Part shown: positions 18,063-24,500 of the stretch, in pieces | Layout of the letters: each line of letters starts with the position of its first letter | How positions within the stretch are numbered: the first letter of the stretch is position 1 | DNA from: a bacterium | GTDB taxonomy: Bacteria > Bacillota_A > Clostridia > Lachnospirales > Lachnospiraceae | NCBI GenBank assembly: GCA_004562915.1 | Contig: SFQZ01000003.1 | Span: forward strand, 1-64,000 | Reading direction: 5' to 3' | DNA length: 64,000 nucleotides | Translations under genes and position numbers: made by a program | The notes under the pieces: model-generated | Database searches by the model: none | What the model was told of the DNA's origin: nothing | The model's input: only the letters and a program-made list of their open reading frames with translations

Positions 18063-19032
18063 TAGGCCGCTCCTTTCTTGCGTGATCGCCCTGTGTGTAC
18101 CAATCCAGCACTTCCGGCGGAATTCGCTCCAATATGCTGATCGCCGCCTCATAATCCCTGCGGAGCTGGCTGTCCTGCAACTTTTTCAGCACGCTCTTCT
18201 CCTGCGCCGCATCGAGCGATTCCGCCAACTGGCTGTTTTTCTTTTTCAGTCGCTTGTTTTCAGCCGCAGTTTGGGTAAACGCCACGTTGTACTTGGTCAG
18301 CAGCGTCTGCATTTTCTCTACGGCAGGGATATAGCCATCCAGCAGCTTGCCGATTTCCTCAGCCCTGCTTTTGGCATTAAAGGGATTGATTCCGGCCAGA
18401 ATCCCCTCCAGCTTCTCTTTCTGCTTGGTCAGTCGGGTCATTTCCTTGAACACTCTGGGCGGGATGTGGTCACGTCCCGTCTGGCTGGCACTCTCGCCAC
18501 GCTCAAGATCCGGATATTTTTTGACCATGTGTTTCCAGAACTCATCCTGCCACCAGGTCAGCTTTTTCTTGTTGCCGACAATATCTTTGGCGCTGAGCCG
18601 CTGATCCTCGGTCAGAGGGACAAAAGAAAGGTGCATATGGGGCGTTTTTTCGTCCATATGCACCACGGCAGATATGATTGTATCTTTGGATTGATGACTC
18701 CCAATGAAGGTAAGGGCTTCTTCAAAAAACGCTCTGATTTCCGCCCGTTTCTTACCCTTGAAGAACTCCGGGCTGGCGGTGACCAACGCCTCCACGACCC
18801 GGACGCTGTCCTTTCTGGTACGGCATCCGGCGGCTACGATTTGCCGCTCTGCCTCCGCCCGGTATTTCTGATAGGGCTGAATGAGGTGAAAATTATACTT
18901 ACTCCGGCCGGTGTCCACATCGGGATTGCTGGCATATTTTTCTTTGGTTCGCTCATTATGGGCTTCAATATTGCCGATCTCCGGTCCCTTATACTTGGCA
19001 AACCGTAGAATCGCATGCTGTGCTTTTTCCAT
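18046..19032 (-). CDS. MobV-family relaxase (Pre/Mob plasmid recombination type)
   Basis: The 328-residue protein starts HAILRFAKYKG, has the N-terminal motif with NIEAHNERTKE, and carries the catalytic/metal signature HMDEKTPHMHLSF of MobV relaxases. A coiled-coil C-terminal half follows. It nicks oriT and pilots the single strand into a recipient using a conjugation machine supplied by another element. A matching MobV nick sequence is at 23741-23760. Its start overlaps the stop of the 73-residue gene (TAATG). Confidence 0.93.
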   Translation of the reverse strand: MEKAQHAILRFAKYKGPEIGNIEAHNERTKEKYASNPDVDTGRSKYNFHLIQPYQKYRAEAERQIVAAGCRTRKDSVRVVEALVTASPEFFKGKKRAEIRAFFEEALTFIGSHQSKDTIISAVVHMDEKTPHMHLSFVPLTEDQRLSAKDIVGNKKKLTWWQDEFWKHMVKKYPDLERGESASQTGRDHIPPRVFKEMTRLTKQKEKLEGILAGINPFNAKSRAEEIGKLLDGYIPAVEKMQTLLTKYNVAFTQTAAENKRLKKKNSQLAESLDAAQEKSVLKKLQDSQLRRDYEAAISILERIPPEVLDWYTQGDHARKERPIEEVL

Positions 19033-19253
19033 TACACATCCCTCCGCTTCTGCCAGACCAGATCATAGCCAAGTACATCGGCGAGCTGGACGGCTTCCTT
19101 GTATCGCAGGGATTCCCGCTGCAACTTCGCTGACAGATTGGACACGCTGTCGCTCCATCCATATTCGTCAGCCAACAGATCAACGACCTCCTGCATGGTA
19201 AATCCGGCACGGACAATCTGTGCCTTGATTTCATTTCTAATATTGGACTGCAT
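19032..19253 (-). CDS. Small putative DNA-binding protein, 73 residues
   Basis: MQSNIRNEIKAQIVRAGFTM begins a compact all-helical protein. A helix-turn-helix-like segment (FTMQEVVDLLADEYGWSDSVSNLSAKL) is followed by LRYKEAVQLADVLGYDLVWQ. It resembles small XRE-like proteins preceding mobilization genes. An AGGAGG site precedes the ATG and the stop overlaps the mob start by one base. Probably regulates or assists the relaxase. Confidence 0.7.
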   Translation of the reverse strand: MQSNIRNEIKAQIVRAGFTMQEVVDLLADEYGWSDSVSNLSAKLQRESLRYKEAVQLADVLGYDLVWQKRRDV

Positions 19254-19649
19254 ATAATAACCTCCTGATTTTTCCCATAAAAAGAACCGGCTGCGCCAAA
19301 CAGCGCCCCGGCTTCACAGGAACGTGTGATAAACTTGTTTCTTGTTTTGCGATTAAAATTGCTTTTATGATGTCCTGCCCACAGGGCGGCATCTCCGAGT
19401 TTTCGATACCGTGTGTCTTTGCTTGAAGCGGTGAAATCTGCTCGGGTTCCATAAAAGCAAATTACGTTTCAGAGAAGCGTGATTCCGTGCAATCATGTTG
19501 CTCCAGAGAAAACTTCTTTTCGTTTTGCATTTCACTCAAAATACAGCTTCAAAAACAGCCCTTTTCCGTACTCCGACAATGGCAGATTTCCGTATACGGA
19601 GTGTTTTCGGGCAAATCGCTACGTACATACGTACCAAGAAAAGGCATCG
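19254..19649. other. Non-coding interval with a hairpin and GTAC-rich inverted repeats
   Basis: About 400 bases between the helicase and mob genes. It contains a GC-rich hairpin at 19287-19311 followed on the minus strand by TTCTTTTT, which looks like a terminator or attenuator before the mob operon. A 10-bp palindrome, CCGTATACGG, lies near 19591. At 19620-19635 starts TACGTACATACGTACC, whose imperfect complement GGTACGTACGTACA lies at 19669-19682 across the end of the helicase gene. The repeats could be a replication origin or a protein-binding site; neither is proven. Confidence 0.5.
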
Positions 19650-21023
19650 TCAATCCCGCCAGTCTTCTGGTACGTACGTACATTGTGAAGCATCGGAAAA
19701 CTCATTTATATGCGGTCTTGCCACTGCTTCGATCCCCATGAAGCCCCAAACCCGCCGTCCGGCGGAATTCGTGACCGTATTGCAGTGTTCCAGATTGTAT
19801 TTGCTCTGGCAGGCGATCACAGAATCGCTGAAGCTCCGACTTTTCAGCGGCGTCAGGTTATTTTCGTCGCACCACATCCGGTAAATCGCATACAATTCCT
19901 TGGAGCTGATGGACATATCCGCTTTCAAACGTATATAGCCATCGGATTCCAAAAAGTCATACACGTTGTTATTATCCCGCTTGACGGTTTCCCGGTTTTC
20001 TTTTGTGCGCTGGCTTTCCGTGAATCTGAAATTGTTGCGTACAAGCCGCTGCAAGCCCTCAAATGCCCAGAGGAAGATGCCCTCCACCTCAACTTTCATC
20101 TTTTCGGCCAGGTCAGGGTCATCTATCCGGCCAGCAGGCTTTTCTTTGGTGGTCAGCACAAGCTGCCTACGATAAAAGCCGTCACTTCGGTCATAGAGCG
20201 CCTGCAAATCCCCGTTGCTGAACGCCAGCAGACGGGCGAACATCCAGCCCTGATAGCTCTGTTTGCCCTTACGCTCCAAATCCATCTTGCCCTGTGCTGT
20301 GACGATGGACTTTACATAGTTGGTCTGACGCAGGGCCTCCATCCGCATATCATCGTCCACGCAAAGGAGTATATGCTCCAAATCTGCACGGGCGAAGCGG
20401 TTTTCGGAGATTTTCCCGATGCTGCCGTCTTTCATGTTGCTGCCGAACATAGCTCCCAATACAGCGCCGATCTGGGACTTGCCCTCGCCGCCGTTTCCCT
20501 TAATGACCATCATGCGCTGCCCCTTGTTGCAGGGGATCAAGCAGTAGCCGATAAACTCCTGCAAAGTAACAATGTCCTCCGGGTACAGCAGCCCATCCAG
20601 GAAGGAAATCCACAATGCAGGCTTCGGCGCATCCGGCTTATAAGCGACCGGTAGTCGGCTCCGCACAATCTCCGGCTTTCCGGGAATAAAGCTGCCATCC
20701 AGCATCAGCGTGCCGTTGGAAAGATGAATCCGGTCTGGTAGGAGAGGGAAATCATCTACCTGTGCGGCCAGCTTCATCACTTCCAGAATGTTGCTGACCT
20801 TCCGGGGGATATTGTTCACGGCGCAGCATTTCAGCCGTTCAAAGATTTCTCCACGCAGCGGCAGGTCATCGGTCACTCTGCCATCCGGTGTGAAAAATGC
20901 CCGGTTGGAATAAATGATTTTGTGGCTACTCAGAAACTCGTCGCAGAATACCACTTCATTGATATTTGTCCCATCGAACCAAACCGGCAGATTAGGATCA
21001 GTCCATTTCCTGCTCTTTGCCAT
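19650..21023 (-). CDS. P4/D5-type superfamily 3 helicase (element replication)
   Basis: 457 residues with an SF3/D5-like ATPase: Walker A GNGGEGKSQIG, Walker B within HILLCVDDDMR, and a late conserved ARLLAFSNGDLQALYDRSDGFYRRQ motif, plus a C-terminal winged-helix-like part (ELYAIYRMWCDENNLTPL). Such proteins unwind the origin in P4-like phages and mobile elements. The start overlaps the end of the primase gene by 26 bases, so primase and helicase form a two-gene replication module that lets the excised circle copy itself. Confidence 0.9.
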   Translation of the reverse strand: MAKSRKWTDPNLPVWFDGTNINEVVFCDEFLSSHKIIYSNRAFFTPDGRVTDDLPLRGEIFERLKCCAVNNIPRKVSNILEVMKLAAQVDDFPLLPDRIHLSNGTLMLDGSFIPGKPEIVRSRLPVAYKPDAPKPALWISFLDGLLYPEDIVTLQEFIGYCLIPCNKGQRMMVIKGNGGEGKSQIGAVLGAMFGSNMKDGSIGKISENRFARADLEHILLCVDDDMRMEALRQTNYVKSIVTAQGKMDLERKGKQSYQGWMFARLLAFSNGDLQALYDRSDGFYRRQLVLTTKEKPAGRIDDPDLAEKMKVEVEGIFLWAFEGLQRLVRNNFRFTESQRTKENRETVKRDNNNVYDFLESDGYIRLKADMSISSKELYAIYRMWCDENNLTPLKSRSFSDSVIACQSKYNLEHCNTVTNSAGRRVWGFMGIEAVARPHINEFSDASQCTYVPEDWRD

Positions 21024-21621
21024 ATGCTCGTTCCTCCTTTTTCAGCCGGTTCAGACGTTCTTCCAGCCTGTCTATGGTACCGTCTTCTTTCAGCATATCT
21101 ACCGTTTTAACCCGGACCTCCAGTTCTTCAAATGTCAGTACATCCACCAGATACTCCGCACGATCCAGCATCTGGCAGGCTTCCACAAAGCGGTCATCCC
21201 ATTCTTCCTCCGGGCTGGAAGGAGCATATCGCTCCTTCCAGTCCTCCAGCAGGTGCAGATAACCGCACAATACCCGCTGACAGTGCATCTCATCTCTCTG
21301 AAATGCCTTTGCCAGCGGGTATTCCGGCTTTTTCAGCGCAGCAGCTGCGGGCGGCTTGTCCGGGTCAAGTCCAAAATCATGCGCCAGCTTTTTCGCCGCC
21401 TCATAGCTGCCCAGGCCAAACAAACGGGCGGTGAACTCAATCACATCGCCGTGAGTCCCGCAGCCAAAGCAGTAGAAATAATCCTTGTTCAGTTTCATGC
21501 TGGGGTGCCGGTCATCGTGGAACGGACAGCGGCACATCCCATTCCGCTGCACCTCCACTCCGTAGTGTTCGGCAGCCTGCGGGACGGTCACGTTTGCCTT
21601 TACAAATTCGTAGATACTCAT
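20998..21621 (-). CDS. CHC2 zinc-finger primase
   Basis: 207 residues. The N-terminus has the DnaG-type zinc finger: CRCPFHDDRHPSMKLN followed by YFYCFGCGTHGDVIEF, then helical sequence; there is no full TOPRIM domain visible, so it works as a zinc-binding primase part with the downstream helicase. Start placed at 21621 after GGAGG; the longer frame to 21690 lacks support. It is the first gene of the leftward replication operon. Confidence 0.88.
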   Translation of the reverse strand: MSIYEFVKANVTVPQAAEHYGVEVQRNGMCRCPFHDDRHPSMKLNKDYFYCFGCGTHGDVIEFTARLFGLGSYEAAKKLAHDFGLDPDKPPAAAALKKPEYPLAKAFQRDEMHCQRVLCGYLHLLEDWKERYAPSSPEEEWDDRFVEACQMLDRAEYLVDVLTFEELEVRVKTVDMLKEDGTIDRLEERLNRLKKEERAYGKEQEMD

Positions 21622-21707
21622 GTGTTTTCCTCCTTGATTTTTCGTACAGGTTTTCCCTGTCACTTCAATGTACGGAGAAAAAGGGGCCATCCCGAAAAAT
21701 CCGTCAG

Positions 21708-21816
21708 TTTTGCAAGAAACAAAAAAGCAGCCCTGAAATCTTGCAAAAATGCAAAACCTCAGAGCGGCAGATGTTCACAAAGATATGTTGATATTATTCC
21801 GGTTATGGAATATAAT
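21708..21816. promoter_or_regulatory. Divergent control region with inverted repeat and promoter
   Basis: An inverted repeat TTTTGCAAG (21708-21716) and CTTGCAAAA (21740-21748) lies between the leftward replication operon and the rightward regulator operon. A rightward promoter is clear: TTGATA at 21788-21793, 17 bases, TATAAT at 21811-21816. The repeat is a likely operator for the XRE regulator encoded downstream. Confidence 0.6.
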
Positions 21817-21848
21817 TTATATAGAATCAGGAAAGGACATAATAAACC

Positions 21849-22037
21849 ATGAAATACCTTTCTACCTTTGAAGCAGCAGAGAAATGGGGGGTATCGCCCC
21901 GGCGTGTCGGCGTTCTCTGTAATGAAAACCGCATCCCTGGCGCACAGCGAGCAGGCTGCCGCTGGATCATCCCGGAAAATGCGGAAAAGCCAAAAGACGC
22001 CCGCATCAAAAGCGGGAAATACATCAAGAAAAACTGA
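21849..22037 (+). CDS. MerR/excisionase-like small HTH protein
   Basis: 62 residues: KYLSTFEAAEKWGVSPRRVG is a MerR-type winged-helix start, followed by RIPGAQRAGCRWIIP, as in small excisionase-like or phage-type HTH proteins. First gene of the rightward regulatory operon behind a clear promoter. It may act as the excisionase or as a transcription factor for transfer genes. Confidence 0.75.
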   Translation: MKYLSTFEAAEKWGVSPRRVGVLCNENRIPGAQRAGCRWIIPENAEKPKDARIKSGKYIKKN

Positions 22038-22051
22038 GAGGGGGCTTGGAT

Positions 22052-22888
22052 ATGGAGCAGCGGTATCTTCCCAGCACGCCGCAGCAGCGGTTGCAGGACT
22101 TGATGAAGGAACATAAAATTACGCAAGCGGTTCTGGCCAAGAAAATCGGAGTTACCGAAAGCACTCTGAGCCGTTTTATCAACGGTACGAAGGATACGCT
22201 CAGCCTGGATCAGATGATTAGCATTGCCCGCATCTTCAATGTTTCTACCGATTTTCTCCTGTGCATGACTGATGTCCCTGACCGGAAAAACTATGACATT
22301 TCCGAGCTGGGATTGTCCGCTGAAGCGGCACGGAACCTTTATACCGGCAGAACCAATCCGCAGGTGGTAAGCCGTCTGCTGGAAAACCGCCGCTTCGCCC
22401 AGCTTACCAATATGATTGCGCTGTATTTTGATGATACCCTTGCCTCTGGTTTTGCGGTGCAGAATCAGATAGTTCAAACGCTCAGTTCCATGCTGTTGGG
22501 AACAGGAAAAGAACAGCCTGATGCCAGGAAAGCGGCCCAGCAAGCAGCACAGACTGCATTACTGAATAAGGTGCCCGTCTATCAGGCAGACCTGACCAAT
22601 ATCCAAAATCAGTTTATGGCTGTTTTGCGGGAGATCAAAAAAGAAATCGGCACGGAAACAGGGGAGCCGCTGACCAAAGAAATGGTGGAACAGATGTATT
22701 CGGAAACGATGAAAGGGCAGGATGCACTGCATCCATCTGTTTCGCCGGAACAGTTTGTGGATCTGATTATTGCCAGTGTCTCCGGGATGGAGCTTGCCGA
22801 TGCCGATTCTCTGGGGGAAGTGCGGCAGGCACTGCTTCACATGGTACAGCGGATGGCGGAACAGGATCATGAAGCCAAAAACAAATGA
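22052..22888 (+). CDS. XRE-family regulator of the element
   Basis: 278 residues with an N-terminal Cro/C1 HTH (ITQAVLAKKIGVTESTLSRFING) and a long helical C-terminal region. Start chosen at ATG 22052, seven bases after GAGAGGGGG, rather than the TTG two codons earlier. It lies between the small HTH protein and the sigma factor, overlapping the latter by 20 bases. Likely the master repressor for the element; the nearby inverted repeat is a candidate operator. Confidence 0.88.
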   Translation: MEQRYLPSTPQQRLQDLMKEHKITQAVLAKKIGVTESTLSRFINGTKDTLSLDQMISIARIFNVSTDFLLCMTDVPDRKNYDISELGLSAEAARNLYTGRTNPQVVSRLLENRRFAQLTNMIALYFDDTLASGFAVQNQIVQTLSSMLLGTGKEQPDARKAAQQAAQTALLNKVPVYQADLTNIQNQFMAVLREIKKEIGTETGEPLTKEMVEQMYSETMKGQDALHPSVSPEQFVDLIIASVSGMELADADSLGEVRQALLHMVQRMAEQDHEAKNK

Positions 22889-23531
22889 GCAGCTCTGCGT
22901 ACTGGCACAGCGAGGGGATGCACAGGCGCAGGAGCAGCTGGTAAAAAACAATCTGGGATACATACAAAAGCTTGCAAATGAACTGTATCAAAGCGTAGGG
23001 CTGGGCAACAGTGAGCTTGGCATCGACCACGATGATCTGATTCAGGAGGGAAGCATCGGCCTTTTACGGGCTATCTCCCTGTACGACCCTGACAAGAAAA
23101 TAAAGTTCTTGACCTATGCCGGACAAGCCATCCGCAACGCCATGATGGATTTGATTTCCGCCGCCTTTGCCACCTTTGAGCAGCGGCTGCAATCAAAAGA
23201 GGATGGATTTCCTATGGAACGGATCAATCTGGATGATCTGCTCCCCGGCGAGGACTCCATGCAGCGTTCCGAGCTGATCGCTGATCCGTATGCCGCTGAG
23301 CCAGAGAAGATCCTGATTGAAGAAGAAAACCGGCGGGAACTGTACGAGGGACTGAGACGCATTCCCGCAAGAGACAGGGCATACCTCCTGTACCGATTTG
23401 GCTTTGAGGACGATCTGGAACACCCTCTGATTGGGACGGCGTTGCATTTCCATCTCAGTGAAAGTCGGGCAAAGTCAACCGAGGCTCTGGCGCTGGACAA
23501 TCTATGGCTGGAACTGCCGTGGTGGTTTTAA
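22869..23531 (+). CDS. Element-encoded sigma-70-like factor
   Basis: 220 residues, from ATG 22869. Region 2 is clear (LVKNNLGYIQKLANEL, DHDDLIQEGSIGLLRAISLYDP, FLTYAGQAIRNAM), and region 4-like sequence is present at the C-terminus (ARDRAYLLYRFGFE to HFHLSESRAKSTEALA). Such sigma-like proteins occur in mobilizable elements and may turn on transfer or excision genes. Last gene of the rightward operon, followed by hairpins. Confidence 0.85.
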   Translation: MKPKTNEQLCVLAQRGDAQAQEQLVKNNLGYIQKLANELYQSVGLGNSELGIDHDDLIQEGSIGLLRAISLYDPDKKIKFLTYAGQAIRNAMMDLISAAFATFEQRLQSKEDGFPMERINLDDLLPGEDSMQRSELIADPYAAEPEKILIEEENRRELYEGLRRIPARDRAYLLYRFGFEDDLEHPLIGTALHFHLSESRAKSTEALALDNLWLELPWWF

Positions 23532-23740
23532 CGATAGATGCTGCGGCAGGACGGGGGCTTTTGATATACCTTTGTTCCGCTGCTGACCGGCTGGAAAAAG
23601 CTGCTTTCTGCACCTTCTTCCAGCCTTTTCCTGTTGCTCAGACTGCCCCATTTATAGGGCAACCTTTCCCACCAGAACGCCGGAATTGCAGCACAGATTC
23701 AAGGGTGTGCTACATTTCCGGCTGCCATCCGCTCTACAAA

Positions 23741-23760
23741 GGTATAACACACTAGACTTT
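23741..23760 (-). other. Candidate oriT (MobV nick region)
   Basis: The minus strand reads AAAGTCTAGTGTGTTATACC. TAGTGTGTTA is the known pMV158-type MobV nick core (TAGTGTG/TTA), flanked here by AAAG and CTTT arms. It matches the MobV relaxase encoded in the same element, about 4.7 kb away, at the right end of the core genes. Confidence 0.75.
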
Positions 23761-23818
23761 CCTGCGGAAAATTGTGTGCCAACAGGGATGCTGCTCGCCC
23801 CTATTGGAAACCCAGAGC

Positions 23819-23901
23819 CAAGGGGCTGCGCCCCTCTGGACACCCTTCATATTTTCCTCGAAAATGGTACCCAAACTGTAAAAATGCAGTTTGACACCAT
23901 T
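23819..23901. other. Consecutive hairpins between element core and cargo
   Basis: A GC-rich hairpin AGGGGC/GCCCCT near 23820-23836 is followed by a long imperfect stem at 23863-23901 (AATGGT and CAAACTG pairing with CAGTTTG and ACCATT). With the oriT and the terminator at 23913-23967 they fill the 435-base gap between the sigma gene and the cargo. The first is a likely terminator for the sigma operon. Confidence 0.55.
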
Positions 23902-23912
23902 CCTCAGGAAAT

Positions 23913-23967
23913 ATAAAACCGCTGCATATTCCATCCTGCTCGGGGATGAAAATTGCAGCGGTTTTAT
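23913..23967. terminator. Terminator of the cargo operon (bidirectional)
   Basis: A perfect 14-bp stem, ATAAAACCGCTGCA (23913-23926) with TGCAGCGGTTTTAT (23954-23967), ends exactly at the stop codon of the 177-residue cargo gene. A/T flanks on both sides allow termination in both directions. Confidence 0.85.
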
Positions 23968-24500
23968 CATTCTACTCGAAATGTCAGCATCTGATCCAAA
24001 TCGGCATCTTCGATAGAGCATGGCACGCCACCACGCAACGTCGCTCCCAGATGATAGAACAGCATACATCGGTTTATGTGTTGAAGCAACAACTGAGACC
24101 TTCGTTTATAGCCATACTGCTTGAGCAGGGTTCTCAGCTTAATTCTAACATAATCATTTCCATATCCATACAAAATACGGATGCGGATGCTTTTGAAAAA
24201 CAAATCCAAATCCGAGAAATCGCTGGTTAATTGGTCTGCTTGCAAAGTCCTGTTTGAATACGCCAAATCTTTCTGTATTGCAGGAAATTCTTTATCGATC
24301 ACTGGTTTATCATAGAAATATTGTAACCAATGATAGGTGTCTAAAATGAATTTCCGCTGATTTGCTCTGTATGGAATATCGAGAAATGCTTTCTCGCCCT
24401 CCCATATCCGGTCAAGTATTCTGCTTTCATCTCGACAGCCGAGCTGCATACTGCTGACAATTACCGCAATATCGAGTGCAGAGTAGCATAACCCTTGCAT
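23967..24500 (-). CDS. Unknown 177-residue partner of the helicase-HNH protein
   Basis: The start ATG overlaps the helicase stop (TAATG), so both proteins are made together, and a terminator follows its stop. The sequence looks all-helical and soluble, rich in Arg, Tyr and Leu, e.g. KSIRIRILYGYGNDYVRIKLRTLL and QHINRCMLFYHLGATL. One R-x5-H (RCMLFYH) is faintly reminiscent of HEPN motifs, but this is weak. I recognise no family. In paired defence operons such small proteins often act as sensors, effectors or regulators of the helicase; that is inference from layout only. Confidence 0.75.
   Translation of the reverse strand: MQGLCYSALDIAVIVSSMQLGCRDESRILDRIWEGEKAFLDIPYRANQRKFILDTYHWLQYFYDKPVIDKEFPAIQKDLAYSNRTLQADQLTSDFSDLDLFFKSIRIRILYGYGNDYVRIKLRTLLKQYGYKRRSQLLLQHINRCMLFYHLGATLRGGVPCSIEDADLDQMLTFRVE

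Noticed and set aside
18082..19008. Long plus-strand frame (308 codons) opposite the relaxase
   Set aside because: It is the antisense shadow of the MobV gene, which has clear catalytic motifs.
19237..19452. 71-codon minus-strand frame before the small DNA-binding gene
   Set aside because: It spans a GC-rich hairpin and the ribosome site of the next gene, has no recognisable domain and no good start signal.
19710..20654. Plus-strand frame of 314 codons opposite the SF3 helicase
   Set aside because: Antisense to a gene with clear Walker motifs; Cys/His-rich shadow with no start signal.
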